DNA of 64,000 nt from Deltaproteobacteria bacterium. Lineage in GTDB: Bacteria > Desulfobacterota > Desulfobacteria > Desulfobacterales > SpSt-501. This document shows positions 26,262-35,152 of the stretch, piece after piece. How positions within the stretch are numbered: position 1 is the first letter of the stretch; each line of letters opens with the position of its first letter. The notes under the pieces are model-generated. The model worked only from the letters and a program-made list of their open reading frames with translations, was not told the origin of the DNA and searched no databases. The position numbers and the translations under genes were made by a program. Location: NCBI GenBank assembly GCA_016219005.1, contig JACRCN010000045.1, positions 1 to 64,000 of the forward strand, written 5' to 3'.

Positions 26262-26750
26262 TCAGCGCTGGAACCGCTTCCAGCGCAGGCTGAAACCCTC
26301 CCGGATGCCGAACCGCTCGGCGAAACCGGCCATAGCTTCGACCACGTACCGGGCGGCGCCGGCGGAAGCATAATTTCGGTCCGACATCGGGGTGGTGCGG
26401 GCAGCGATGTTAAGCACCCGGTTGCCGGCGTCGATGAAGATGATGTCGAGCGAGGTGGGCGTGTTCCGCATCCAGAACACCTGGCGTTCGGCCTTCTCGA
26501 AGAGGAAAAGCATCCCGGCGGTGTGATCCGAGAGCACGCGCATCATCAAGCCCATGGCCCGCGCTTCGGGCGTTTCGGCGATTTCCACCAAGAGGCGCGC
26601 AGCAACGGACCCATCGGGGCGCACGAACTCCACTGCGCCGTCCGGCCGGATGACGGGGCCGGCATGGGCCGGCCGCGGCCGGGGCAGCATGTCGCCCGCA
26701 GCCAGGATCAGCGTGGCCCCGAGAATCGCGCAGGCAAGCCTTGAGCTCAT
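26262..26750 (-). CDS. Exported DUF192 protein
   Basis: 162 residues from the ATG at 26750. A signal peptide (to about RPAHA) is followed by the DUF192 core: VEIAETPEARAMGLMMR, GMLFLFEKAERQVFWMRNT, LDIIFIDAGNRVLNI and a C-terminal VVEAMAGFAERFGI. DUF192 proteins are small exported beta-barrels of unknown function. Here it is the first gene of a pair with the GH17-like enzyme. The frame extends further upstream in an unlikely Arg-rich segment, so the later ATG was chosen. Confidence 0.85.
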   Translation of the reverse strand: MSSRLACAILGATLILAAGDMLPRPRPAHAGPVIRPDGAVEFVRPDGSVAARLLVEIAETPEARAMGLMMRVLSDHTAGMLFLFEKAERQVFWMRNTPTSLDIIFIDAGNRVLNIAARTTPMSDRNYASAGAARYVVEAMAGFAERFGIREGFSLRWKRFQR

Positions 26751-27186
26751 GGCGGGGGGTTCGCGGCGGTCCCAACGCCGCCGGGCGGATCGAGGTTCTA
26801 CCGGCACTCTCACGGATCGTGCCGCTCCGTGGGCTTCATACACCATGACCGCAGGCAAACGCAACCATCCCGGCGAGATTCTCAGGGAATTCAATGGCGA
26901 TGATGGCACCGCACGTTGACTTGCGTGGGACGTTGGCCTATAGATATACGTTTTTTTTCGACGCTGCGATCTGCACGTGACAGAGAAAGATTCCGGCCGT
27001 CTCAGTCCGGCCAGACAGGAAACCGCCGTTTATGTATGCCAGCAAAATCTCCGGGGTCGAGGTCAACCGTTTCCGGACTGCCGATCTGGAGGTTCGTTGC
27101 AGCTACGACCAGCCGGAGTAAACCGCAAACGGGTCGACGCATCGGCGGTCGACCGGACAGGCCCGCCGCCTGCGGATATCCCCTTG
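26751..27186. other. Intergenic region between divergent units
   Basis: It separates the DUF192 gene (-) from the EamA gene (+). A 24-codon fragment resembling the start of a HigA antitoxin lies at 26845-26919. The frame upstream of the EamA gene stays open to 26977 but encodes Arg-rich, non-membrane sequence and is probably not translated. No consensus promoter was seen. Confidence 0.4.
26845..26919 (+). pseudogene. Possible HigA-type antitoxin remnant
   Basis: A 24-residue frame reads MTAGKRNHPGEILREFNGD and soon stops. NHPGEILREF matches the opening of HigA/VapI-type Xre antitoxins (normally HPGEILREEFL). The helix-turn-helix that should follow is absent, and no HigB toxin adjoins, so at most it is a relic. 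Confidence 0.35.
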
Positions 27187-28116
27187 ATGGAGCCACCGCC
27201 CATAGACCAGAAGCTCACCGTCCTCGCCTCGGCGATTGCCGCTTCGCTGTGCATGCTGTGGGGGGCGAATACGGTTGCGATCAAGTTCAGCCTGTCGGGC
27301 CTGGGTCCCTTCACGGCGGCCGCTGTCCGGTTCGGCATCTCCACCCTGTTTCTCTGGGCCTGGGCGATGATGACCGGCCGGTCATTGAGGCCGGCGCCGG
27401 GACAACTGCGGCCGCTCCTGGTCAATTCCCTGTTGTTCACGGTGCAGCTCTCGCTGGTCTACGTCGGGTTTACCATGACCAACGCCTCCCGCGGCGCCCT
27501 GCTCACGAACCTGCAGCCGTTTTTTCTTCTCTTTCTGGCGCATTTTTTCCTGGCCGGCGACCGCATCACCCCGCTGAAGCTGATCGGGCTCGTCCTGGGT
27601 TTTTCAGGGGCGGCCTGCGTGTTCCTGGACCGGCAGGCAGGCAGCGGCAGTTTCATGGCGGGCGACCTTCTGCTGCTCGGTTCCACCGTCATCTGGGCCG
27701 GCAGCGCCGCCTATACCAAACACCTGGTCAAGAGCATCTCATCGGTTCAGATCGTGTTTTACCAGCTGCTCTTTTCGATCCCGCTGTTTGTTCTGGGAGC
27801 ACCGGTGTGGGACACGCCCATGGTTTTTCGGGTCAACCTCGAGATCGTCGCCGCCATCTTGTTCCAGGCCCTGATCACCACTGCCTTTGCCTTTGTCGCC
27901 TGGACCCGGCTGATGCAGATATTCGGCGCGGTGGCCCTGCACTCCTTCGTCTTCCTGATCCCGGTGTCCGGGGTGCTGCTGGCGGGCATGGTGCTGGACG
28001 AACCGATCACGGTGATGATCGTGCTCGCGCTGGTTCTCATCGTGGGGGGGATTTTCATCGTGCAGATCGGACAGCGCCGTGAGATGGCGGCACTTCTTTA
28101 CAAGCGCAGCGGGTGA
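27187..28116 (+). CDS. EamA-family (drug/metabolite) transporter
   Basis: 309 residues from the ATG at 27187, ten predicted membrane helices in two EamA repeats. Repeat 1 begins LCMLWGANTVAIKFSLSGLGPF; repeat 2 begins GDLLLLGSTVIWAGSAAYTKHLV. LTNLQPFFLLFLAHFFLAGD and LIPVSGVLLAGMVLDEPIT are the paired family landmarks at the end of each repeat. Substrates of such exporters (amino acids, metabolites) cannot be told from sequence. The next gene is a second EamA protein starting three bases after its stop. Confidence 0.88.
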   Translation: MEPPPIDQKLTVLASAIAASLCMLWGANTVAIKFSLSGLGPFTAAAVRFGISTLFLWAWAMMTGRSLRPAPGQLRPLLVNSLLFTVQLSLVYVGFTMTNASRGALLTNLQPFFLLFLAHFFLAGDRITPLKLIGLVLGFSGAACVFLDRQAGSGSFMAGDLLLLGSTVIWAGSAAYTKHLVKSISSVQIVFYQLLFSIPLFVLGAPVWDTPMVFRVNLEIVAAILFQALITTAFAFVAWTRLMQIFGAVALHSFVFLIPVSGVLLAGMVLDEPITVMIVLALVLIVGGIFIVQIGQRREMAALLYKRSG

Positions 28117-28119
28117 GCG

Positions 28120-29025
28120 GTGAAGACATCAACCCTCACGTCCGACGCCCTGCTGCTGTTGACCGCCACCATCTGGGGATTCGCCTTCGTGGCCCAGCGG
28201 GCGGGGATGGATTACGTAGGTCCGTTCACCTACAACGGCGTGCGGTTTGCCCTGGGCTGTCTGTCGCTGGCGCCGCTGCTGCCGGGCAGCCGGCACGCGG
28301 CGGTGGGAGCGGCGCTGCCGCCGGCGGGGCGACGCCTGTTCCTGGTCGGCGGCGGAGCCCTGGGGATCGTGCTCTTCATCGCCGCCTCGCTCCAGCAGGT
28401 GGCCCTGCTCTACACCACGGCCGGCAAGGCCGGCTTCATCACCGGGCTCTATGTGGTGATCGTCCCCCTGTGCGGCCTGTTCTGGGGGAGGCGGCCGGGC
28501 GTCGGCACGGTCATCGGCGCCCTGCTGGCGGCCGTGGGTCTGTACTTGCTCTCCGTCACCGCGTCGGTCGAAATGGAGTTCGGCGACGGGTTGGTGCTGG
28601 TCAGCGCGTTTTTCTGGGCCGCCCAGGTATTGCTGGTTGCCTGGCTCTCGCCGCGCGTCAACCCGGTCCGACTGGCCTTTTACCAGTTTGCGGTGTGCTC
28701 GCTCCTGAGCCTGGCCGCGGCCTTCTGCTTCGAAGCCGTTTCCTGGAGCGGCATCCGCGCGGCCGCCTTGCCGATCCTGTACGGCGGGATCCTCTCGGTG
28801 GGAGTGGCCTACACGCTGCAGGTGGTGGCCCAGCGCGACGCCCACCCGGCGCACGCCTCGATCCTGATGAGCCTTGAGGCGGTCTTTGCCGCCTTGGGCG
28901 GCTGGCTGGTTCTGGACGAGCGCATGAACCTGCGGGGGCTTCTGGGCTGTGGACTCATGCTGACGGGGATGGTGGTGTCGCAGGTGTGGGGGCTGAGGCT
29001 TCGGAGATCGGGTGGCGGGGGTTGA
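28120..29025 (+). CDS. EamA-family transporter, second in tandem
   Basis: 301 residues, GTG start. Ten membrane helices in two EamA repeats: LLTATIWGFAFVAQRAGMDYVGPFTYNGVRF at the N-terminus (split family motif) and LVSAFFWAAQVLLVAW for repeat 2, with ASILMSLEAVFAALGGWLVLDERM near the C-terminus. It is more like the RhaT/YdcZ-style MFS-independent exporters than a close copy of its neighbour, so it is not a recent duplicate. Its TGA overlaps the ATG of ubiG (TGATG), indicating coupled translation. Confidence 0.88.
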   Translation: MKTSTLTSDALLLLTATIWGFAFVAQRAGMDYVGPFTYNGVRFALGCLSLAPLLPGSRHAAVGAALPPAGRRLFLVGGGALGIVLFIAASLQQVALLYTTAGKAGFITGLYVVIVPLCGLFWGRRPGVGTVIGALLAAVGLYLLSVTASVEMEFGDGLVLVSAFFWAAQVLLVAWLSPRVNPVRLAFYQFAVCSLLSLAAAFCFEAVSWSGIRAAALPILYGGILSVGVAYTLQVVAQRDAHPAHASILMSLEAVFAALGGWLVLDERMNLRGLLGCGLMLTGMVVSQVWGLRLRRSGGGG

Positions 29026-29819
29026 TGATGGATGGTTCAAACATCGATCCGGAGGAACTGGCCAAGTTCGAGGCGCTGGCGCCGATCTGGTGGGACCGCC
29101 GGGGAGCGTTCAAGGCCCTGCACGACATCAACGGCCTGCGGGTCGGCTACATCCACGCACGGGCACCGCTCACCGGCCGGCGGGTCCTCGACGTCGGCTG
29201 CGGCGGCGGGATCCTCTCCGAGGCCATGGCCGCCCTGGGCGGCGCAGTCACGGGCATCGACGCCGCGCAGGCCCCCCTGGCGGTCGCGAGACTCCACCTG
29301 AAAGGGTCCGGCCTGCAGGTGGATTACCGGATTGCGACGGCGGAGCAGTTTGCGGAGACCCACCCGGAAGGATTCGATGTGGTCGCGTGCCTTGAGCTTT
29401 TAGAGCACGTACCGGACCCCGCGGCCATTGTGAGGGCTTGCGCCCGGCTGGTCAAACCCGGCGGTGACGTCTTTTTCGCCACCCTCAACCGCAATCCCAA
29501 GTCGTTTCTGTTCGCCATCATCGGAGCAGAGGTCGTTCTGCGCCTCGTGAAACGAGGCACCCATTCCTACCGCCGGTTCATCAAGCCCTCCGAGCTCCGG
29601 AAATGGTGCCACGCCGGCGGGCTTGCGCTCCAGGATCTGCGCGGGTTGAACTACAACCCGTTTCGGAAGACATATTCGCTCGGCGGGAACACGCACGTCA
29701 ATTATCTCATGCATTTCCGCAAGCAGCCTTTCCAGGGTGTTAGAACCGTTTCAAAGTGTCGTCCGGCGCATCTCCGTCCTGCCGCAGCGGGAGACCGGTG
29801 GCGACGCCATCCAACTTGA
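29025..29819 (+). CDS. ubiG: UbiG-like quinone O-methyltransferase
   Basis: 264 residues from the ATG at 29025, which overlaps the preceding stop. An S-adenosylmethionine-dependent methyltransferase: NIDPEELAKFEALAPIWWD, glycine-rich motif I VLDVGCGGGILSEAMA, motif II VACLELLEHVPDP and FFATLNRNPKSFLFAIIGAE, all as in UbiG. UbiG methylates two hydroxyls in ubiquinone synthesis. The last ~25 residues after NYLMHFRKQPF are an unusual extension. If the assignment holds, the organism makes ubiquinone or a related benzoquinone, but no other ubi gene lies here. Confidence 0.85.
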   Translation: MMDGSNIDPEELAKFEALAPIWWDRRGAFKALHDINGLRVGYIHARAPLTGRRVLDVGCGGGILSEAMAALGGAVTGIDAAQAPLAVARLHLKGSGLQVDYRIATAEQFAETHPEGFDVVACLELLEHVPDPAAIVRACARLVKPGGDVFFATLNRNPKSFLFAIIGAEVVLRLVKRGTHSYRRFIKPSELRKWCHAGGLALQDLRGLNYNPFRKTYSLGGNTHVNYLMHFRKQPFQGVRTVSKCRPAHLRPAAAGDRWRRHPT

Positions 29820-29893
29820 CGCCGCATGGGCAATAAAATATCATTATCCCAACCCGGACGAACCGAAACCAAATTCGAAGTTTTTGGAACTTT

Positions 29894-29920
29894 AAATTCT
29901 TGCCATTATGCAAGGAATTT
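29894..29920 (+). terminator. Stem-loop between ubiG and the AI-2E family gene
   Basis: AAATTCTTGC and GCAAGGAATTT pair with one bulged base around CATTAT and continue into TTTA. It sits 16 bases before the next start, so it could end the ubiG transcript or form a leader structure. Confidence 0.4.
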
Positions 29921-29935
29921 TATGTGTAAGGGATT

Positions 29936-31117
29936 ATGGCGAGGGCAGGCCGCCCCGGAACGGGTGAGGCGAAGGACTCCATGAGACAGGAAAGCTTCAA
30001 CAAGGCCTTTGTATTGTTGCTGCTGTCGTTCATCTCCGCCATATTTCTGGCGATGATCTGGCAATTTCTGATGACCCTCGTCATGGCGGGGATTTTTTCG
30101 GCCCTTTTCCACCCTCTGTACCGCAGGCTGCGACGCGGGTTCGGCGGCCGCAGCAGCCTGGCCGCGGGGACTACGTTGTTTCTGATCATTTTTCTGGTCC
30201 TGCTGCCGCTGGCGGGTTTCCTGGGGCTGGTTACCTCCGAGGCCCTGAAGGTGGGCGAGGCTGTCAGACCCTGGATCCAGAAGCAGATCTCCGAACCTGC
30301 GGCTTTCTCCGACCTGCTGGAAAAGATCCCCTTTTATGAACACCTCATCCCTTACAAGCAGGCCATTCTGACCAAGGCGGGTGAGATGGTGGGCCGTCTC
30401 AGCAGTTACCTGATCAACAGCCTTTCCTCGGTCACGGTCATGACGGCCCAATTTCTTTTCCTGGCGTTCATCCTGCTGTACACCATGTTTTTCTTCTTCG
30501 TGGACGGTGAGAGCATCCTGGAACGGATTCTGCATTATCTTCCGTTGCCGCCGGAGGATGAAGCGCGCATGCTCGACCGGTTCACCTCGGTGACCCGCGC
30601 CACGTTGAAAGGGATGGCCGTCATCGGCATCCTGCAGGGGGGGCTTGCCGGCGCGGCGTTTGCCGCCGTCGGCATCCCGAGCGCTGTTTTCTGGGGCACG
30701 GTCATGATCGTGATGTCGATCATCCCCGGCATCGGCACGGCCATCGTCTGGGGGCCGGCGGCCATCATCCTGGCCATGGGCGGACACTACACCGAGGCGG
30801 CCGTGCTGGGGGGGACCTGCGCCGTGGCCGTCGGGAGCGTCGACAACTTCCTGCGACCGCGCCTGGTGGGCAAAGACACGAAGATGCACGAGCTCATGGT
30901 GTTCTTCGGCACGCTGGGCGGGATCATGATGTTCGGCGTGGCCGGGATCATCATCGGGCCGATCGTGGCCGCACTCTTGGTTACCGTGTGGGAGATTTAC
31001 GGTGTGGCGTTCCAGGAGGTGTTGCCGCGGCCAGGCGCCCCCTCATCCGGGAATCAGCCGGAAGAGGATCAACGGATCCTGCTCGCCCGGGAAGATCAGA
31101 AATCCAGGCGGGTTTGA
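29936..31117 (+). CDS. AI-2E family (PerM/UPF0118) membrane permease
   Basis: 393 residues; an ATG at 29981 is a possible later start, but AAGGGA precedes the first. About eight membrane helices. Typical features are GIFSALFHPLYRRLRR after the first pair, a long central amphipathic region (EALKVGEAVRPWIQKQI...), FLFLAFILLYTMFFFF, and the C-terminal MKGMAVIGILQGG-like segment with VDNFLRPRLVGKDTKMHELMVFFGTLGGI. Members export autoinducer-2 in some species and act as Na+/H+ antiporters or other exporters in others. Confidence 0.88.
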   Translation: MARAGRPGTGEAKDSMRQESFNKAFVLLLLSFISAIFLAMIWQFLMTLVMAGIFSALFHPLYRRLRRGFGGRSSLAAGTTLFLIIFLVLLPLAGFLGLVTSEALKVGEAVRPWIQKQISEPAAFSDLLEKIPFYEHLIPYKQAILTKAGEMVGRLSSYLINSLSSVTVMTAQFLFLAFILLYTMFFFFVDGESILERILHYLPLPPEDEARMLDRFTSVTRATLKGMAVIGILQGGLAGAAFAAVGIPSAVFWGTVMIVMSIIPGIGTAIVWGPAAIILAMGGHYTEAAVLGGTCAVAVGSVDNFLRPRLVGKDTKMHELMVFFGTLGGIMMFGVAGIIIGPIVAALLVTVWEIYGVAFQEVLPRPGAPSSGNQPEEDQRILLAREDQKSRRV

Positions 31118-31135
31118 CGAGCCGGCCCATTGGCA

Positions 31136-31747
31136 TTAAGGCGCTTTGCGAGCGCTGGCTATCCCGGCGGCGATCTCCCGGCTCAACTGGCCAATCGCCC
31201 GGCTCTGGGCGCTCACCAGATCCGGATACCCCTGGCCGCTGACCGGCTCCTCGATCACGGACTGATTCACCGCAATCGTCATTTTCCCTTTCTGTTCCTT
31301 GAGGGTCCAGACCGCGTTCAGCCAGACGCTGCCCCCGGGCAGGCCGTCAAACCGGTTGATGTTCACGACCACCCGGTAGTCCGGGTCGATGGCCATGTCG
31401 TCGGTGGTGACGGCCGCACGCGCACCGGCCAGAAGGGCATTGAGATTGACCACCAGCACCCGCTTGGTCTCATCCGCCAGCGTCCCTGCCCATTTGTGAA
31501 TATCCGAAAAGCCGATTTGGTGGTCGCTTGTGCGGGTGGCGATCTGCGGCCGCTGGAGCAGGTCCGGATTAATCACCGGTCCGACGGCCACGGTGAACGT
31601 GGGAACCGAAGCCGCCTTGACTTCCGGGGGCTGCAGCGGGGCCAGGGTGTAATATCGGGAGGACGGGCTTGTTGCACATCCGCCGAGCACGAGCCCCAGC
31701 ATTCCAAAACTCAATGCGATTTTGACAAGACATCTCACCGCGTTCAT
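31136..31747 (-). CDS. pqiC: PqiC-like outer-membrane lipoprotein
   Basis: 203 residues. A lipobox LVLGGCAT places the lipidated Cys near residue 24. The mature part (RYYTLAPLQPPEV, VAVGPVINPDLLQRPQIATR, WAGTLADETKRVLVVNL) fits the ABC-transport auxiliary lipoprotein family (DUF330). PqiC anchors PqiB tunnels at the outer membrane. Its start overlaps the pqiB stop by four bases, so it is the last gene of the operon. Confidence 0.88.
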   Translation of the reverse strand: MNAVRCLVKIALSFGMLGLVLGGCATSPSSRYYTLAPLQPPEVKAASVPTFTVAVGPVINPDLLQRPQIATRTSDHQIGFSDIHKWAGTLADETKRVLVVNLNALLAGARAAVTTDDMAIDPDYRVVVNINRFDGLPGGSVWLNAVWTLKEQKGKMTIAVNQSVIEEPVSGQGYPDLVSAQSRAIGQLSREIAAGIASARKAP

Positions 31748-33441
31748 TTTTCAGATCCTTTCCCTCTCACGAGCGATTCCGGATGAGCTTCGAGGAATTC
31801 CGCCAGCACCCGCAGGGCGCGCGCGGCCCCGGTGATTTCGTCCAGCGCCGCTTTCACCCGGTATTGCTGGGGGGAGTCCGCTGACAGCGAGCCTTCGGCG
31901 GCGGCGAGCGCGCGCTGCGCCTGCTGCAGAGCGGCCGTGACCTCGGGGGTCGTACGCGTACGGAGCTCGGCCGTCAGCGACTGGAGCTCCTTGACGGCGG
32001 CGTTCAGGGACTTCACGGTTTCAAGCAGCTCCGGTGAATTGGTGATGCGCTTGGCGCCCTGCATGGTGTCCCGCAGGTCGTTTCCGATTTGATCGATGGG
32101 AACCTTTTCGAGCTTGGTGACTATTTGACCGAGCTTCGAGCCGAGTTCCTCGATCTGGGTCGGCATGGTCGGGATGCTGGGGTAGGCTCCTTCGTGGCCG
32201 ACCTTGGTGGGTGGCAGACCCGGGAAAAAGTCCAGGGCCACAAACTGCTGGCCGGTGACGAGGCTGCCGGACCGGAGCTGGGCGCGCAGGCCTTTTTCCA
32301 CGAGATGCTCCAGGAGCGTATGGGCTTCCCCCGTCGTTGTTAGACCTTCCCCCGTCCGACTTTCCGTCCCTCTGGTGTATATCCGGCCGGGCTCGATGAC
32401 GATGATCACCGGGATGTCAAACGTCATTTTTTTTATGTCGTATTCCAGCTTGATATCTACCACATGACCGATCAGTATCCCCCGGAATTCCACCGGTGCT
32501 CCAAGGGAAAGGCCGCGAACCGAGGTGGTGAAATGCAGGAGGTAGTAGCGTTTGGTGACGTAGGTCTTTTCCCGCGCGGCTTCCCGGCTGGGGTAGAGCG
32601 TGAAAGGCTCGTCTTCCACTGCGGCCGGCTCCGTGGGGGCCCCGAAGGTTTCGATGACGTCGAAGGCAAGCCCGCCGACCAGCATCGAGACGAACGACTC
32701 GGTGTCGACCTGGATGCCCTGCGCGTCCAATTTTACATCGATGCCGCTAGCGTTCCAGAAACGCGAGTTCTTGCGCACAAACGATGGGTAAGGGTCCTTG
32801 ATGAAAATCTTGAACGTCACGCTGGAGCCATCCGGGGCCATGTTGTATGCGGCCACGCGGCCGACTTCGAGCTGCCGGTAATACACTGGCGAGCCGATGT
32901 CGAGCGAGCCTTTCCGTTCCGCCACCAGGGTGAAGTGGCGGCCCTTCTCCCAGGTCGTCACGATGGGGGGGTCCTCGAGCCCCGCAAAGTGACGGGCCGG
33001 TTTGCCGGGCTTGCCGGGGTCGATGTCGATGTAGGCGCCTGAGAAGACCGTGCCCAGGCCCGTCACGGAGCTCGCGCTCACCCGGGCGCGGACCACCCAG
33101 AAGCGTGAATCCTCGGAAAGATAGGCATCCGCTTCTCTGACGAGCTGGGCTTTCACGATCACTTGGGTCAGATCCTTGCTGAGGGAGATCTCCTCAACCA
33201 GCCCGATCTCCACATCCTTGCACTTGATCTTGGTCTTGCCGGCTTCGAGCCCTTCGGCGGTATTGAAGGTAATCGTGATCTCCGGGCCTTTTTCTGAAAT
33301 GGCCTTGTAGATCAGCCAGCCCCCGATCAGGATCGCCACCACCGGCACGAGCCACACAATGGAGACCTGGCGTTTCCCGGAGCGGATAACGGGTTCGGGC
33401 AGTTCGGAGGCATCGGGATCAGGCGGGGTATTCGCATTCAT
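31744..33441 (-). CDS. pqiB: PqiB, MCE-domain intermembrane transport protein
   Basis: 565 residues. One N-terminal membrane helix (VSIVWLVPVVAILIGGWLIYKA) is followed by three MCE modules beginning near ITITFNTAEGLEAGKTKIK, LVAERKGSLDIGSPVYYRQLEVGRV and TTSVRGLSLGAPVEFRG (motifs shortened). The C-terminal ~130 residues are a long coiled-coil/helical segment (LNAAVKELQSLTAELRTRT). PqiB hexamers form a periplasm-spanning lipid tunnel between PqiA in the inner membrane and PqiC. It overlaps the second pqiA gene by 23 bases. Confidence 0.92.
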   Translation of the reverse strand: MNANTPPDPDASELPEPVIRSGKRQVSIVWLVPVVAILIGGWLIYKAISEKGPEITITFNTAEGLEAGKTKIKCKDVEIGLVEEISLSKDLTQVIVKAQLVREADAYLSEDSRFWVVRARVSASSVTGLGTVFSGAYIDIDPGKPGKPARHFAGLEDPPIVTTWEKGRHFTLVAERKGSLDIGSPVYYRQLEVGRVAAYNMAPDGSSVTFKIFIKDPYPSFVRKNSRFWNASGIDVKLDAQGIQVDTESFVSMLVGGLAFDVIETFGAPTEPAAVEDEPFTLYPSREAAREKTYVTKRYYLLHFTTSVRGLSLGAPVEFRGILIGHVVDIKLEYDIKKMTFDIPVIIVIEPGRIYTRGTESRTGEGLTTTGEAHTLLEHLVEKGLRAQLRSGSLVTGQQFVALDFFPGLPPTKVGHEGAYPSIPTMPTQIEELGSKLGQIVTKLEKVPIDQIGNDLRDTMQGAKRITNSPELLETVKSLNAAVKELQSLTAELRTRTTPEVTAALQQAQRALAAAEGSLSADSPQQYRVKAALDEITGAARALRVLAEFLEAHPESLVRGKGSEK

Positions 33442-34072
33442 CTTGGGGCTCCTTTACGTCCCAGATTAGACGGGGGTCGAAGCTCATGGCGGCCAGCATG
33501 GTGATGACCACCACGGCGGCGAAGAACACCGCTCCCGTCTGGGCTTCGATGTTCGCCAGCGCGCCCAAATGCACCAGGGCCACCAGGATAGTCACCACGA
33601 AGATGTCGGTCATCGACCAGCGGCCGACCGCCTCGGTGATGCGGTAGAGGCGCGTGCGGTCTTTCGGGCGCCAGGTGGACCGGCGCTGCACGGAAATCAC
33701 GAGAAAGAGAAGCATGAAGAGCTTCAGCACGGGGACGAAAATGCTGGCGATGAAGATGACCAGCGCGATCGGCCACATGCCGGTTTGGACAAAGTAGATG
33801 ACGCCGCTCATGATGGTGTCCGACTGGGTCATGCCCAGGGAGGTGACCTTGGTAATGGGCAGCACATTGGCGGGAACGTAGAGGACGAAGGCCGCGATCA
33901 CCAGCGCCCAGGTGCGGGCGATGCTGTTGGGCTTGCGGGAATGCAAGGCAGCGCCGCAGCGCGGACATTCTCCTGCCGGCCCGGCCGATGCAGGGCGCCG
34001 GCGCACGAGGAGATGGCATACCGTGCAGCTCACCAGGGATGCGGTCTGGGCCGTCCGGGCGACGGGCCTCAT
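33419..34072 (-). CDS. pqiA: PqiA, C-terminal half as a separate gene
   Basis: 217 residues from the ATG at 34072. An N-terminal zinc-finger-like pair of CxxC motifs (SCTVCHLL, CPRCGAAL) is followed by four membrane helices, including YVPANVLPITKVTSLGM and MWPIALVIFIASIFVPVLKLF, then RLYRITEAVGRWSMTDIFVVTILVA (split motif). This is one PqiA module. Escherichia coli PqiA has two such modules in one protein; here each is its own gene. Its start overlaps the stop of the first half by four bases. Confidence 0.88.
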   Translation of the reverse strand: MRPVARTAQTASLVSCTVCHLLVRRRPASAGPAGECPRCGAALHSRKPNSIARTWALVIAAFVLYVPANVLPITKVTSLGMTQSDTIMSGVIYFVQTGMWPIALVIFIASIFVPVLKLFMLLFLVISVQRRSTWRPKDRTRLYRITEAVGRWSMTDIFVVTILVALVHLGALANIEAQTGAVFFAAVVVITMLAAMSFDPRLIWDVKEPQDECEYPA

Positions 34073-34677
34073 TGGGGTTCCTCCCAACGCTCCCAGACCA
34101 CGTGCGGGTCCAGAGATGCCATGCAGGCCGCCAGAACGAAAATGAGCGCCATGAAGCAGAAGGCGGCAATACCCGGGATGATCTGCGCCATCTTGGCCAG
34201 CTTCACGACGGAGACGAGAATCCCCAGCATGAACACCTCCATCATGCTCCAGGGCTCGATCGTGCGCAACCAGCGGAAGACCTGGAACATTCCGGGCGCC
34301 CGGCGGTTGAGCTTCAGCGGCAGCAGGATGTAAACCAGCACCAGGAGTTGTGCCAGCGGGGCGAGGACGGTCGTGATGAACACCAGGACCGCAACCCCCT
34401 GCATTTCCTGCGTGTACAGCTGCCGGATCCCGGTCAGGAGCAGTGTCTCGCGCGCCTGGCCCTGGATTTTGAACCCAAGAAACGGGAAGCTGTTGGCCAG
34501 CGCGAGCAGGACCAGCCCGGTGACGGCGAGAGCCAGCGCCCGCTCCAGGCCGTTGCGCTTCGGCCGGGCGAGCGCGGCCCCGCAACGGCAGCAAGTCGCC
34601 CGCATGCCGTCGGCAACCGCGGGCAGCCGGTGCAGCAGATCGCAGTCGTGGCATGCCATGATGTGGCCGGCAGTCAT
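34069..34677 (-). CDS. pqiA: PqiA, N-terminal half as a separate gene
   Basis: 202 residues from the ATG at 34677 (AGGGAAAGGA upstream); an ATG at 34707 would add ten residues. CxxC pairs (ACHDC, CCRC) precede four membrane helices (ANSFPFLGFKIQG, GVAVLVFITTVLAPLAQLLV, LRTIEPWSMMEVFMLGILVSV). The paired modules likely assemble into the inner-membrane part of the Pqi lipid transport system. It is the first gene of a four-gene minus-strand operon (pqiA-N, pqiA-C, pqiB, pqiC), each overlapping the next. Confidence 0.88.
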   Translation of the reverse strand: MTAGHIMACHDCDLLHRLPAVADGMRATCCRCGAALARPKRNGLERALALAVTGLVLLALANSFPFLGFKIQGQARETLLLTGIRQLYTQEMQGVAVLVFITTVLAPLAQLLVLVYILLPLKLNRRAPGMFQVFRWLRTIEPWSMMEVFMLGILVSVVKLAKMAQIIPGIAAFCFMALIFVLAACMASLDPHVVWERWEEPQ

Positions 34678-34886
34678 CTTCTTTGTCCTTTCCCTATTCA
34701 ATCTCATAGCATGCCACCCGCGGCGTCTGCAAGAGCCTCAGCCCGCGGACCGGGTTGAAATGCCGGATCGGGTGGTTAGTTTCAGCTTGTCGTGCACGCG
34801 GTTCGTGGATCGTCAGGCTTGCCGGGGCGGTCTCGACTCCGCAAGCGTTCCCTTAACGGATTCGGAAGTCTCAAGGAAGGATGCTC

Positions 34887-35087
34887 ATGGCCTATTTGGA
34901 TAGGACGCAAGAAGGTTGGGAATCTTTCATGACCGTAGCGGAAGCCGCTCGCTATTTGGGCGTCGGCCGCAAGGTCGTCTATCAGTTGATCGAGTTTGAA
35001 CGCATCCGGGCCGTCCGCAGCGGCCGGATCCTGTGGGTGGACAAGGGCAGCCTGGATGAATTTCAGCGCTCGGGGCAAATGGCTTGA
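34887..35087 (+). CDS. Small helix-turn-helix protein (excisionase/MerR-like DNA-binding domain)
   Basis: 66 residues from the ATG at 34887; AAGGAAGG at 34873-34880 is correctly spaced for it, while the ATG at 34881 is too close. MTVAEAARYLGVGRKVVYQLIEFERIRAVRSG is the excisionase-type winged helix seen in HTH_17 proteins (quoted here in outline), followed by a conserved Trp-Val and LDEFQR. It binds DNA or acts as an adaptor. No integrase or mobile element adjoins, so it may be a lone regulator. It diverges from the pqi operon. Confidence 0.8.
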   Translation: MAYLDRTQEGWESFMTVAEAARYLGVGRKVVYQLIEFERIRAVRSGRILWVDKGSLDEFQRSGQMA

Positions 35088-35152
35088 GGAGGAGGAGGGA
35101 AGCCGAGCGCTCAACGCTGAAAACTGACGCGAGGGAAGGAGGACCAGCCTGT

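Noticed and set aside
26977-27186. N-terminal extension of the first EamA gene
   Set aside because: Arg/Pro-rich, not membrane-like, and no ribosome site.
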